Positions 43,218 through 52,238 are shown, counted from the stretch's first letter. The stretch is DNA of 60,887 nucleotides from Citreicella sp. C3M06 (GCF_018860705.1 NZ_JAHKQA010000078.1:1-60887); one strand, 5' to 3'. The notes: generated by a model not told the origin, from the sequence alone. Made by a program: numbers and translations.

Positions 43218-44209
43218 CCCATACCCCTGAAATCGAAGGCAACCGCACCGAAGAGCTGGTGCTTCAGGCCCGCGAGGCACAGCGCAACCGCGCAGCCTCG
43301 CGCATCCAGCGTGTCGGCGACCACCTGAAGCGCGAATGGCAGCTGTACCTGCTGCTGCTGCCGACCATCATCTGGCTGCTCGTCTTCCTCTACAAGCCGA
43401 TGTACGGGCTTCAGATCGCGTTCAAGGATTACTCGATCTTTCGGGGCATCGAAGGCAGCCCGTGGGTCGGGCTGGAACATTTCCAGACCCTGTTCGGCAA
43501 TGACCAGTTCCTGCGCGCGCTGAAGAATACCGTCATCATCAGCGCCTACGGGTTGCTGTTCGGCTTCCCGGTTCCGATCCTGCTGGCGCTGATGTTCAAC
43601 GAGGTGCTCAACGCCTGGTTCAAGCGCGTGGCGCAGACCATCGTCTATCTGCCGCATTTCATCAGCTCGGTGATCATCGCGGGCATCGTCATCACGGCGT
43701 TTTCACCATCCGCGGGGATCGTGAACACCATCCTCGGCTGGTTCGGGGTCGATCCGATCTATTTCCTGACAAAGGCCGAATGGTTCCGCCCGATCTTCAT
43801 CGGCACCGGGGTCTGGCAAGAGGCGGGCTTTCAGTCGATCGTCTACCTTGCGGCCATCGCCGGGGTGTCGCCGACGCTGTACGAAAGCGCCGTGGTCGAC
43901 GGGGCCAGCCGCTGGCAGATGATGTGGAAGATCACTGTGCCATGCATCCTGCCGACGATCATCATCATGCTGATCATCCGCATCGGCAACATCCTCGAAG
44001 TCGGATTCGAGATGATCATCCTGCTGTACCAGCCCGCCACCTACGAGACGGCGGATGTGGTGAACACCTTCATCTACCGGCAGGGCATCCAGGGCGGGCA
44101 ATACGACCTTGCCGGCGCGGCGGGCCTGTTCAACGCGGTGGTGGCCTTTGTGCTCGTGATCTCCGCCAACATGATTTCAAAGCGCTTCTCGCGCACATCG
44201 TTGTGGTGA
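43214..44209 (+). CDS. algM1: oligosaccharide importer permease 1 (AlgM1/LplB-like)
   Basis: A 331-residue permease. About 45 cytoplasmic residues, then helices from LYLLLLPTIIWLLVFLYKPM; YKPMYGLQIAFKDYSIFRGI is the hallmark of the LplB/YteP/AlgM1 group that imports acidic oligosaccharides. The EAA loop is LYESAVVDGASRWQMMWKIT. It lies between the ATPase gene and the second permease gene (4-base gap). Confidence 0.92.
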   Translation: MTHTPEIEGNRTEELVLQAREAQRNRAASRIQRVGDHLKREWQLYLLLLPTIIWLLVFLYKPMYGLQIAFKDYSIFRGIEGSPWVGLEHFQTLFGNDQFLRALKNTVIISAYGLLFGFPVPILLALMFNEVLNAWFKRVAQTIVYLPHFISSVIIAGIVITAFSPSAGIVNTILGWFGVDPIYFLTKAEWFRPIFIGTGVWQEAGFQSIVYLAAIAGVSPTLYESAVVDGASRWQMMWKITVPCILPTIIIMLIIRIGNILEVGFEMIILLYQPATYETADVVNTFIYRQGIQGGQYDLAGAAGLFNAVVAFVLVISANMISKRFSRTSLW

Positions 44210-44213
44210 CGCC

Positions 44214-45095
44214 ATGAACAACCTCAATCTCTACTCGCGTGGCGATCGCCTCTTTGTCATCGTCAACATGATCCTGATCGGCCTGTTCGCCCTTTCGACC
44301 CTGTATCCGTTCATCTACATTGCCTCGCTGTCGCTGAGTTCAGGCTTCGAGGCGCGCGCCGGAAACGTCGTGCTGACCCCGGTCGGCTGGACCATCGAGG
44401 CCTACAAGCGGGTGCTGTCCGAACCGATGTTCTGGATCAGCTACAAGAACACCTTTGTCTACACGGTGTTCGGCACGCTGATGAGCCTAGCGTTTATCAT
44501 TCCCGGTGCCTACGCGCTGTCGCGCCCGCAGCTTTACGGGCGGCGGTTCTGGAACCTGATGGTGGCGTTTACCATGTGGTTCCACGCCGGGATGATCCCG
44601 TTCTTCCTGAACATGCGGGACCTTGGCCTGCTCGACAGCTACTTCGGCATCATCATCGGCTTCGCGGTCAGCGGCTTCAACATCATCCTGCTGCGCAACT
44701 TCTTCGAAGGCATTCCGCAAAGCTTCGAAGAGGCGGCGCGGATGGACGGGGCCAGCGAATTTCAGGTGCTGTGGAAGGTCTTTGTTCCGCTGTCGAAACC
44801 GGCCATCGCCACCGTCGCGTTGTTCTGCATCGTGTCGCGCTGGAACGGCTTCTTCTGGGCGATGATCCTGCTTCAGAACGAAGACAAGATCCCGCTTCAG
44901 GTCTACCTGCGCCAGACCATTGCGGAACTGACCGACGATCAGGAATTCGCCTCGACCCTGCTGACCGCGAACTACAGCGTGGAAACGGTCAGCGCCGCGA
45001 TCATCGTCTGCTCGATCATCCCGATCCTGCTTATCTACCCGTTTTTGCAGAAATACTTCAGCAAGGGCATTCTTCTCGGAGGAGTGAAGGAATGA
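44214..45095 (+). CDS. algM2: oligosaccharide importer permease 2 (AlgM2/LplC-like)
   Basis: A 293-residue permease with six helices, starting NMILIGLFALSTLYPFIYIA; the EAA loop is QSFEEAARMDGASEFQVLWK. The C-terminus LQKYFSKGILLGGVKE is typical of LplC/YtcP/AlgM2 proteins. It forms a heterodimer with the preceding permease. The binding-protein gene follows after 29 bases. Confidence 0.92.
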   Translation: MNNLNLYSRGDRLFVIVNMILIGLFALSTLYPFIYIASLSLSSGFEARAGNVVLTPVGWTIEAYKRVLSEPMFWISYKNTFVYTVFGTLMSLAFIIPGAYALSRPQLYGRRFWNLMVAFTMWFHAGMIPFFLNMRDLGLLDSYFGIIIGFAVSGFNIILLRNFFEGIPQSFEEAARMDGASEFQVLWKVFVPLSKPAIATVALFCIVSRWNGFFWAMILLQNEDKIPLQVYLRQTIAELTDDQEFASTLLTANYSVETVSAAIIVCSIIPILLIYPFLQKYFSKGILLGGVKE

Positions 45096-45124
45096 CCTGT
45101 GTACACCCCAAGGGAGGACTTGGA

Positions 45125-46669
45125 ATGCGTATCACCAAACTGACGGCCATGGCTCTGGCCAGCACGATCCTGACCGCGCCGGCATGGGCCGAGGACGATC
45201 TGACCATCGTCAGCGACCCGCTCGAGCTGACCATCCACATGCACTGGCCCCGCAGTCAGGGCTACCAAGAGGATTACCCGGTCGAACTTGCCGCGCGCGA
45301 GATGACCGGCATCCATCTCAAGGACGCCACCTCGGGCAAGAACACCAAGGACAATTACGAGGCGATGAACCTGTTGCTGGCCACGGGCAAGCTGCCGGAC
45401 ATCGTGGGCGGCAACCGCATCCAGCAGCCGGTGAACCAATACGGCCCGGAAGGCGCGTTCCTTGCGCTCGACGATCTGATCGAAGAGCACGCACCGAACA
45501 TCAAGGCGTTCTTCGACGAGCGCCCGGAGTTGCGTCAGGCGATTTCGGCCTTTGACGGCAAGATGTATTACATCCCCTATCTGCCCGATGGCAAATTCGG
45601 CCGGGCCTGGTACATCCGTCAGGATTGGCTCGACAAGCTGGGGCTGGAGCAGCCCGACACCGTCGATGAGCTTTACACGGTGCTGACCGCGTTCCGCAAC
45701 GACGACCCCAATGGCAATGGCAAGAAGGACGAGATCCCCTATTTCGCCCGCGACTGGGAAGAGGTGCTGCGTCTGCTGACGCTGTGGGATGCGCGCTCTT
45801 CTGGGTCCGACACGTATCACGATTTCTACGTCAAGGATGGGAAGGTCGTGCACCCCTACGCGCAGGAGGCCTATCGTGACGGGATCGCCAATATCGCCAA
45901 ATGGTACGCCGAAGGTCTGATCGACCCCGAAGTGTTCACCCGCGGCTCTTCGGCGCGCGAGTATCTTCTGTCTGAAAATCTGGGCGGCGTAACACATGAC
46001 TGGTTCGCCTCGACCTCTGGCTACAATACGGCGCTGGCCGAAAAGATCCCCGGGTTTGATTTTGCGCCGTTCCTGCCGCCGAAATCTGCGGGCGGCGTGC
46101 GCATGGAAGAACACCGTCGCACCCCGATCAAGCCGGATGGCTGGGCGATTTCCTATTCCAACGAACACCCGGTCGAGACCATCAAGTATTTCGACTTCTG
46201 GTTCACCGAAACGGGCCGCCTGCTGTCCAACTTCGGCGTCGAGGGCGAGACATGGAACATGATCGACGGCGAGCCGGTGTTCACCGATGCGGTGCTCAAC
46301 AGCGACACGCCGGTCAACACCCAGATGTACACCGTGGGGGCGCAGATCTATCGCGGCTACTGGATGGATTACCGCTACGAATGGCAGTGGACAGCCCCCG
46401 CCGCCCGCGAAGGCATCGAACTGTATGATGCCAATGATCTGCTGGTCGACCAGTTCCTCGGCGTTGCCTTCGACAAGGGCGAGCAGGCGGTCTTTGACAA
46501 GTACTGGCCGAGCCTTCTGTCTTACATGCTGGAACGTCAGCAGGCCTGGATCCTCGGCTCTGGCGACGTCAAGGCAGACTGGGACGATTACATGTCGACC
46601 CTCGATAAGATGGGGCTGGAAAAGGTTCTGGATGCGATGAATTCGGCCTATGCCCGCCAGTACGGCTGA
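45125..46669 (+). CDS. oligosaccharide-binding protein (AlgQ/LipO-like)
   Basis: A 514-residue protein with a Sec signal (ITKLTAMALASTILTAPAWA, cleaved before EDDLT). An EF-hand-like calcium loop, DDPNGNGKKDEIPYF at about residues 195-210, is a mark of AlgQ1/AlgQ2 alginate-binding proteins. WYIRQDWLDKLGLEQPDTVD and the Trp/Tyr-rich C-terminal half suit acidic oligosaccharide binding. I chose ATG 45125 (aggacttgga upstream); a start at 45092 would add a non-signal prefix. It is periplasmic and is followed by a CCUCCUCCC-loop hairpin and the lyase gene. Confidence 0.9.
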   Translation: MRITKLTAMALASTILTAPAWAEDDLTIVSDPLELTIHMHWPRSQGYQEDYPVELAAREMTGIHLKDATSGKNTKDNYEAMNLLLATGKLPDIVGGNRIQQPVNQYGPEGAFLALDDLIEEHAPNIKAFFDERPELRQAISAFDGKMYYIPYLPDGKFGRAWYIRQDWLDKLGLEQPDTVDELYTVLTAFRNDDPNGNGKKDEIPYFARDWEEVLRLLTLWDARSSGSDTYHDFYVKDGKVVHPYAQEAYRDGIANIAKWYAEGLIDPEVFTRGSSAREYLLSENLGGVTHDWFASTSGYNTALAEKIPGFDFAPFLPPKSAGGVRMEEHRRTPIKPDGWAISYSNEHPVETIKYFDFWFTETGRLLSNFGVEGETWNMIDGEPVFTDAVLNSDTPVNTQMYTVGAQIYRGYWMDYRYEWQWTAPAAREGIELYDANDLLVDQFLGVAFDKGEQAVFDKYWPSLLSYMLERQQAWILGSGDVKADWDDYMSTLDKMGLEKVLDAMNSAYARQYG

Positions 46670-46715
46670 ACGCACAAAGGCCGCTCTTTTGACCATGCGT
46701 CACCAGAGCGGTCCG

Positions 46716-46749
46716 GCGGGCGCGGGACTCCTCCTCCCTCCGCGCCCGC
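46716..46749 (+). promoter_or_regulatory. hairpin with CCUCCUCCC loop inside the alginate operon
   Basis: gcgggcgcgg (46716-46725) pairs perfectly with ccgcgcccgc (46740-46749); the 14-base loop gactcctcctccct shows the anti-Shine-Dalgarno-like CCUCCUCCC motif on the mRNA strand. There is no U-tract. It has the same design as the small-RNA array at the window's right end but on the sense strand of an mRNA, 40 bases before the lyase start. Confidence 0.75.
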
Positions 46750-46788
46750 AGCTTGTCTGACCCACATATCCAATTCGAAAGAACCCCC

Positions 46789-49095
46789 ATGTCCGGCACC
46801 TCTCTTCCCACGCTCGACGAACCCCGCGCCGGTCGGCTGACGATCCATTACGCGCCCGAGGCACATGCCGTGATCGCCGAGAACCCGCCGCGGTTCACCT
46901 GGCTGCCGGTGATCGAGGACGAAGCGCGCTACCTGCTGCGCATCACCCCTGCCGACGGAGCGCCGCAGACCTTCGGCCCGATCCGCTGGAACATGTTCAC
47001 CCCCGATGCGGCGCTGCCGCCGGGCGATTATACTTGGGCCTTTGCCGCCTGTGACGAGGCGGGCAAACAGGCAACGACCTGGTCGCAGGAACGCGCCTTT
47101 TTCCTCGCCGAAGGGCTGCCGGAAACGCCGCTGCCCGCGCGCAAGGATCGCTTTGCAAAGGCCGACATGGCGCACCCGCGCCTGTGGCTCGGCCCCGACC
47201 GGCTGGCCGCGTTCAAGGCGGCGGTGGCGGCGGACCCAAGCCATTGCGGCTGGGATGTCTTCCTGAAGAAATCCGTGCTGCCGTGGATGGACCGCCCGGT
47301 GATGACGGAACCCGCCGGCTACCCCAACCACCAGCGCACCCCGCCGGTCTGGCGCCAGACCTACATCGACCTGCAAGAGGCGTGGTACGCCATCCGCCAT
47401 CTCGCCATCGGCGGCGCAGTGCTGGATGACGCGGCAATGACCAATCGCGCCAAGGAATGGCTGCTGGAGCTGGCCAGCTGGGACCCGATGGGCATGACCA
47501 GCCGCGCCTATACCGACGAATGGGCCTATCGCGTGAACAACGCGCTGGCCTGGGGTTATGACTGGCTGCATGGCGCACTGTCCGAAGACGAGCGCGCCAC
47601 CGTGCGCGGCGCGCTGCTGGCACGCACCCGCGACATCGCCGAACACGCGATGATCAACGCCAAGATCCACCTGTTCCCCTATGACAGCCACGCCGTGCGC
47701 TCGGTCTCGCTGACCATCATTCCGGCCTGCATCGCGCTGCTGGGCGATGACGCCGATGACGAGGCCCGTGAATGGCTCGATTACTGCGTCGAATTCCTGT
47801 TCACCGTCTATTCGCCCTGGGGCGACAGCGACGGCGGCTGGGCCGAGGGCACGAATTACTGGATGATGGGCATCGCCTATCTGATCGACGCGGCCAACCG
47901 GCTGAAATCCTTCAGCGGCATCGATCTTTACAAGCGCCCGTTCTTTCAGAACACCGGGGATTTCCCGCTGTTCTGCAAGGCTCCCGACACCCGCCGCGCC
48001 ACCTTTGGCGATGACAGCACGCAGGGCGAGCTTCCGGGGATCAAGACTGGGCTCAACATGCGCCAGTTTGCCGGGGTCACCGGCAACGGGGCGTACCAGT
48101 GGTATTGCGAGGAAAACCTCAGGCTGAACCCCGGCACCGAAGGCGCGTTCTACAACTGGGGCTGGTGGGACACCAATTTTGACGAAATGGCCTTTCGCAC
48201 CGATTACCCCGAGGTCGAGGCGACCCCGCCCGAAGGCGGTATGCGACACTTTCGCGGCATCGGCTGGGTCGGCGTGCAGCACGCCATGGCGGACCCGGAC
48301 GAGCACATCCAGTTCGTGTTCAAATCCTCGCCCTTTGGCTCGGTCAGCCACAGCCACGGCGATCAGAACGCCTTCTGCCTGTCGGCTTACGGCGAGGATC
48401 TGGCGATCCAGTCGGGCTATTACGTCGCCTTTGGCTCGACCATGCACCGCAACTGGCGGCGCCAGACCCGATCGAAGAACGCCATCCTGATCAACGGCAA
48501 GGGCCAATACGCCGAAAAGGACAAGGCCCGCGCCATGGCCGCCACCGGGCGTATCCTCGCAGCAGAGCAGCACGAGGATCACGTATTCATCCACGGCGAT
48601 GCCACGGCGGCCTATCAAAGCCTGTCGCCCGAGGTGACCCGCGCCGAACGCGAGGTGTATTTCGTTCGCAACAGCTACTTTGTCATCGTCGACAAGGTGG
48701 ATGCTTCGGAGCCGGTCACGGTGGATTGGCTGCTGCACGCCAACAACCGCTATGATCTGGGGCAGACATCGTTCCGCAACACCGGCCAGCGCGCCGGGTT
48801 CTACGGACAGGTCGTCTGGTCCGAGGCCGGCAAGCCCGAGATCACCCAGACCACCGATTTCCCCGATGTCGACCCGAAGGATTACGAAGGGCTGCCCGTC
48901 AGCACCTTCCTGACCGCCCGCTATCCGGCGGCGACGCGGCACCGCATCGCCACCTTGCTGGTGCCTTATCGCCTTGAAGCGCCCAAGCGGATCTTTCACT
49001 TTGTCGACGATCAGGGCTATGACGCCGACCTTTACTTCACAGACGCGGACGAGAACGCCTTCCGGGTGGTTCTCAAAAAGCTGGCCAACACCTGA
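46789..49095 (+). CDS. exo-oligoalginate lyase (PL15-type, heparinase II/III fold)
   Basis: A 768-residue enzyme with no signal peptide, so it acts in the cytoplasm on imported oligosaccharides. The N-terminal 100 residues form a beta domain (PPRFTWLPVIEDEARYLLRI), then an alpha/alpha toroid (AYTDEWAYRVNNALAWGYDW, NAKIHLFPYDSHAVRSVSLT, GGWAEGTNYWMMGIAYLIDA) and a heparinase-type beta sheet (SSPFGSVSHSHGDQNAFCLS). Size and domain order match the Agrobacterium Atu3025 PL15 enzyme, whose catalytic His/Tyr regions correspond to DSHAVRS, EGTNYW and HSHGDQN. It releases unsaturated monomers that become 4-deoxy-L-erythro-5-hexoseulose uronate (DEH). The start is ATG 46789; a TTG at 46753 is less likely. 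Confidence 0.88.
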   Translation: MSGTSLPTLDEPRAGRLTIHYAPEAHAVIAENPPRFTWLPVIEDEARYLLRITPADGAPQTFGPIRWNMFTPDAALPPGDYTWAFAACDEAGKQATTWSQERAFFLAEGLPETPLPARKDRFAKADMAHPRLWLGPDRLAAFKAAVAADPSHCGWDVFLKKSVLPWMDRPVMTEPAGYPNHQRTPPVWRQTYIDLQEAWYAIRHLAIGGAVLDDAAMTNRAKEWLLELASWDPMGMTSRAYTDEWAYRVNNALAWGYDWLHGALSEDERATVRGALLARTRDIAEHAMINAKIHLFPYDSHAVRSVSLTIIPACIALLGDDADDEAREWLDYCVEFLFTVYSPWGDSDGGWAEGTNYWMMGIAYLIDAANRLKSFSGIDLYKRPFFQNTGDFPLFCKAPDTRRATFGDDSTQGELPGIKTGLNMRQFAGVTGNGAYQWYCEENLRLNPGTEGAFYNWGWWDTNFDEMAFRTDYPEVEATPPEGGMRHFRGIGWVGVQHAMADPDEHIQFVFKSSPFGSVSHSHGDQNAFCLSAYGEDLAIQSGYYVAFGSTMHRNWRRQTRSKNAILINGKGQYAEKDKARAMAATGRILAAEQHEDHVFIHGDATAAYQSLSPEVTRAEREVYFVRNSYFVIVDKVDASEPVTVDWLLHANNRYDLGQTSFRNTGQRAGFYGQVVWSEAGKPEITQTTDFPDVDPKDYEGLPVSTFLTARYPAATRHRIATLLVPYRLEAPKRIFHFVDDQGYDADLYFTDADENAFRVVLKKLANT

Positions 49096-49146
49096 GACAA
49101 CGCCGGACCTCTCCGGCAAAACCCAATCTACAAGAAGGAAGATACC

Positions 49147-49890
49147 ATGCGATTCAAGGGACAAACTGCCATCGTGACCGGCGGTGGCCGTGACATCGGC
49201 GCCGCCTGCGCCATCAAGCTGGCGGCCGAGGGCGCAAATGTCGTCATCAACTATTTCTCCTCTGCCGAAGGCGCGCAGAAGGTCGTGGCGCATATCGAGG
49301 CGCAGGGCGGCAAAGCCATCGCCGTGCAAGGCGATCTGAACGATCCGGAGCAGGTGAAAAAGCTGGTACAGACCGCCGTCGACACCTTTGGCGGGCTGCA
49401 TGTACTGGTCAACAACTCGGGCGGTCTGATCGCGCGCAAGACCATCCGCGAGATGGATCTGGAGCATTGGAACAAGGTGATGGAGCTGAACCTGACCAGC
49501 GTCTTCCTGATGACCAAAGCGGCGCTCGAGCATATGGACGAAGGCGCGATCGTCAACCTCGCCAGCCAGGCCGGGCGTGACGGCGGCGGCGCGGGCGCTG
49601 CGGCCTATGCGGCCTCCAAGGGCGCGGTGATGACCCTGACCCGTGGCCTTGCCAAGGAACTGGGGCCGAAAATCCGCGTCAATGCGCTGTGCCCCGGCAT
49701 GATCGACACCGATTTCCACAACATCTTTACCCCCGATCAGGCGCGCCGTGGCTACGAAGCCGCCGCCCCGGCAAAGCGTCAGGGCACCTCCGAAGATGTC
49801 GCCAACGCGGTGGCCTTCCTCGCCTCGTCCGACAGCGCATTCCTGACCGGCGTGAACGTCGACATCAACGGCGGCGTGCTGTTCAGCTAA
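49147..49890 (+). CDS. SDR, probable DEH reductase (A1-R type)
   Basis: A 247-residue classical SDR. Cofactor motif [27 protein letters not shown] after beta-2 favours NADPH; catalytic Ser in [11 protein letters not shown] and Tyr/Lys in [12 protein letters not shown]-terminus [14 protein letters not shown]. It follows the PL15 lyase gene by 51 bases, just as the DEH reductase gene follows Atu3025 in Agrobacterium. The reaction would be DEH to 2-keto-3-deoxy-D-gluconate. The Shine-Dalgarno is aaggaag. Confidence 0.85.
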   Translation: MRFKGQTAIVTGGGRDIGAACAIKLAAEGANVVINYFSSAEGAQKVVAHIEAQGGKAIAVQGDLNDPEQVKKLVQTAVDTFGGLHVLVNNSGGLIARKTIREMDLEHWNKVMELNLTSVFLMTKAALEHMDEGAIVNLASQAGRDGGGAGAAAYAASKGAVMTLTRGLAKELGPKIRVNALCPGMIDTDFHNIFTPDQARRGYEAAAPAKRQGTSEDVANAVAFLASSDSAFLTGVNVDINGGVLFS

Positions 49891-49912
49891 GGCGCGCGCG
49901 TCTTACCTCAAA

Positions 49913-49947
49913 GCCCCGCCCGGTTGCCTCTGGTCGCCGGGCGGGGC
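49913..49947 (+). promoter_or_regulatory. stable hairpin before kdgK
   Basis: gccccgcccgg and ccgggcggggc form an 11-base-pair stem around a 13-base loop in the 77-base gap between the SDR and kinase genes. No U-tract follows, so it is likely an mRNA stabiliser or weak terminator that tunes kdgK. Confidence 0.55.
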
Positions 49948-49967
49948 CCCACCCAGGGATTCACGCA

Positions 49968-50879
49968 ATGCGCTTCATTTCCATTGGCGAATGCATGGTC
50001 GAACTGGCCCCCGATGCCGCCGGGCAGGTGATGCAGGGATTTGCCGGAGACACGTTCAACACGCTCTGGTACCTGCGGCGCCTTCGACCGGATGTGGACT
50101 GCGGCTATCATACCTGCGTCGGGCAGGATGCACTGTCGGGCAGGTTCCTCGATATGCTGCGGGCCGAAGGCATCGACACAGATTACGTGCACCGTCGCAG
50201 CGACCGGACCATGGGCCTCTACATGATCGCGCTGAAAGACGGCGAGCGCAGTTTTTCCTACTGGCGCGAGACATCCGCCGCGCGCAAGCTGGCAGAGAAC
50301 CGGGGCCGCCTGCGCCGCACCATGGCGAGGGCGGACATGGTGTATTTCTCTGGCATCACGCTGGCGATCCTGTCAGAGCCCGCCCGCCTGCGCCTGTTCG
50401 AGGCGATCGACAGCGCCCGCAGGCAGGGAGCGCGGGTTGCCTTTGATCCGAACCTGCGTCCCGCGCTGTGGCGCAGCCCGGCCGAGATGCGGCGCTGGAT
50501 CATGCTGGGCGCGGACCATTCGGACATCGTGCTGCCGTCCTTCGAGGACGAGCAGGACCATTTCGCCGATGCCAGCCCGGCGGCGACGCTGGCGCGCTAT
50601 GCAGAGGCGCGCACGGTGGTGGTCAAGAATGGCCCCGGCGCGATCCATTGGCGCGAGGGCGGCGAGAGCGGGCAGGTGGCGCCCGTGCCAAGCGCGCAGC
50701 CCGTCGACACCACCGCTGCGGGCGACAGTTTCAACGCCGGGTTTTTCGCCACCGACCAGCTGTCCCTGCCGATGGACAGCCGCCTGACCCTCGCGGCACG
50801 TGTGGCGGGCAGGGTGATCGCGCAGCGCGGTGCGCTGGTGCCGGTGACGATGGAAGACATCCTGTCCAGCGCTGCCTGA
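49968..50879 (+). CDS. kdgK: 2-keto-3-deoxygluconate kinase (PfkB family)
   Basis: A 303-residue PfkB kinase. The N-terminal ISIGECMVELAPD and FAGDTFNTLWYLRRL are typical of KdgK; SYWRETSAARKLAEN is a KDG-binding region; the ATP/catalytic motif is VDTTAAGDSFNAGFFATDQ with the base Asp. It makes KDPG, which needs an Eda aldolase encoded elsewhere (none in this window). Last gene of the alginate operon. Confidence 0.92.
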   Translation: MRFISIGECMVELAPDAAGQVMQGFAGDTFNTLWYLRRLRPDVDCGYHTCVGQDALSGRFLDMLRAEGIDTDYVHRRSDRTMGLYMIALKDGERSFSYWRETSAARKLAENRGRLRRTMARADMVYFSGITLAILSEPARLRLFEAIDSARRQGARVAFDPNLRPALWRSPAEMRRWIMLGADHSDIVLPSFEDEQDHFADASPAATLARYAEARTVVVKNGPGAIHWREGGESGQVAPVPSAQPVDTTAAGDSFNAGFFATDQLSLPMDSRLTLAARVAGRVIAQRGALVPVTMEDILSSAA

Positions 50880-50908
50880 CCGGCTTTGGCGTTGGGCGTA
50901 TGCCTGTC

Positions 50909-51502
50909 TCAGGCGGCAGCCGCGCGGCCAATCTCATCGGCGAGGTCATGGCAAAGGTCGCGCATCCGGTCCGGATCCGTCTCGCGCTGCGCCTGTACCT
51001 TCAGCCCGAAGATATAGGTCTGTACCCGCCGCGCCAGCCGCCCGGTGTCGCAGGTTTCGGGCAACGTGCCCTTGCGCTGGGCATCATTCAGGGCGGCGGC
51101 GATCAGCGTCTCGACCCGGTCCAGATGCGCGGTGATGAAATCGCGCAGCTCGTCCTCTTGCGGGGCTTCCAGCAGGGATTTCACAAGCATGCAGGCGGTT
51201 GAGGGCCGATCGCACGGGGCAATCACCGCCAGCGAGCGCAGATGCGTCTGTAGCGCCTCAAGCGGCGTCGGGCTGGCGGCGATCAACGCCTCGAGCTCTG
51301 CGCTCATGCGCGCGGCGTAGCGATCCAGCGTGGCGCGAAACAGCGCCTCCTTGCTTTTGAAGGCGGCGTAGATCGACCCCGGCTTCATCTGCAACCGCGC
51401 CTCCAGATCCTTGAGCGACGTGGCATGATAGCCCTTCGTCCAGAAAAGGTTCATCGCCGTCTCAAGCGCGGCGTTGCGGTCATAGGATGCGGTACGTGCC
51501 AT
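50909..51502 (-). CDS. TetR-family regulator
   Basis: The product is 197 residues. The N-terminal HTH (RNAALETAMNLFWTKGYHAT, LKDLEARLQMKPGSIYAAFK) has TetR form; the C-terminal domain (ACMLVKSLLEAPQEDELRDF) resembles the TetR_C group found in NemR/AcuR-like regulators, with Cys residues that might sense electrophiles. It is divergent from an AhpD-like gene, with two tandem palindromes between them. Confidence 0.9.
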   Translation of the reverse strand: MARTASYDRNAALETAMNLFWTKGYHATSLKDLEARLQMKPGSIYAAFKSKEALFRATLDRYAARMSAELEALIAASPTPLEALQTHLRSLAVIAPCDRPSTACMLVKSLLEAPQEDELRDFITAHLDRVETLIAAALNDAQRKGTLPETCDTGRLARRVQTYIFGLKVQAQRETDPDRMRDLCHDLADEIGRAAAA

Positions 51503-51555
51503 GGCGGCAGATTAGGGGGGATGCGCGGTTCCATGCAATGGCTTCACGATAACGT

Positions 51556-51596
51556 TTGAGCGATCACTCAAGAAAATACTTGAGCAATCGCTCAAG
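51556..51596. promoter_or_regulatory. two tandem TetR operators
   Basis: CTTGAGC-AATC-GCTCAAG at 51579-51596 has perfect 7-base arms; TTGAG-CGATCA-CTCAA at 51556-51571 is a second, weaker copy one spacing (about 24 bases) away. They lie between the TetR start (51502) and the AhpD-like gene (51646), so one dimer pair could control both. Confidence 0.75.
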
Positions 51597-51645
51597 AATG
51601 TACAGGTTGCAGTCATCCGCAAACGCAAACGCAAGGACTGCTTTC

Positions 51646-52209
51646 ATGACCAAGTTCGCAAAGCTCGACGAAACCACCGCTCCCGCCGCCGCCGTGCCGC
51701 TGATCGAAAAATCCAAAGCTGCCTTTGGTCGCCTGCCCGGGCTGCATGCCGTGATGTCGCGCTCGCCGGCGCTGCTTGATGGCTATCAGGTGCTGCACCG
51801 CCTGTTCGCCGAAGGAACCTCGTTTGATGCCGAGGAAAAGACCGTGGTCTGGCAGACCATCAACGTTTACCACGCCTGCCATTACTGCGTGCCCGCCCAT
51901 ACCGGGATCGCCAAGATGATGAAGGTCGATGACGCCATCAGCAACGCCCTGCGCGACGAAACCCCGCTTCCGACCGCCAAGCTCGAGGCGCTGCGGACCT
52001 TCACGCTGGCGATGACCGACAGCCGGGGCAACCTGACGGACGCGCAGCTGGAGGCCTTCTACGCCGCTGGCTACACCGAGCAGAGCGTTCTGGATATCGT
52101 GCTTGGCATCGCCCAGAAGGTGATGAGCAACTACACCAACCACCTCGCGGACACGCCGGTCGATGCGCCGATGCAGCAGTTCGCATGGACCCCCGTGTCA
52201 GAGCGCTGA
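51646..52209 (+). CDS. AhpD-like/carboxymuconolactone decarboxylase family protein
   Basis: A 187-residue protein. The redox motif YHACHYCVPAHTGIAKMM holds the CxxC plus His of AhpD-type proteins, placed between helices as in the CMD fold. Members act as peroxidase-linked disulfide reductases or in detoxifying reactive compounds. Under the divergent TetR with paired operators, an inducible stress role is likely. The start is ATG 51646. Confidence 0.9.
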   Translation: MTKFAKLDETTAPAAAVPLIEKSKAAFGRLPGLHAVMSRSPALLDGYQVLHRLFAEGTSFDAEEKTVVWQTINVYHACHYCVPAHTGIAKMMKVDDAISNALRDETPLPTAKLEALRTFTLAMTDSRGNLTDAQLEAFYAAGYTEQSVLDIVLGIAQKVMSNYTNHLADTPVDAPMQQFAWTPVSER

Positions 52210-52216
52210 GACCTGC

Positions 52217-52238
52217 GGGCGGGGGGCAACCCCCGCCC
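52217..52238 (+). terminator. GCAA-tetraloop hairpin after the AhpD-like gene
   Basis: gggcggggg-gcaa-cccccgccc is a 9-base-pair GC stem with a GNRA tetraloop, 8 bases after the stop codon. No U-run follows, so it is a 3'-end stabiliser or Rho-assisted terminator and not a classical intrinsic one. Confidence 0.5.

Noticed and set aside
46648-49719. A 1,023-codon minus-strand frame opposite the PL15 lyase and DEH reductase genes
   Set aside because: Antisense of two conserved enzymes, spanning the intergenic hairpin-free gap by chance; no motifs.
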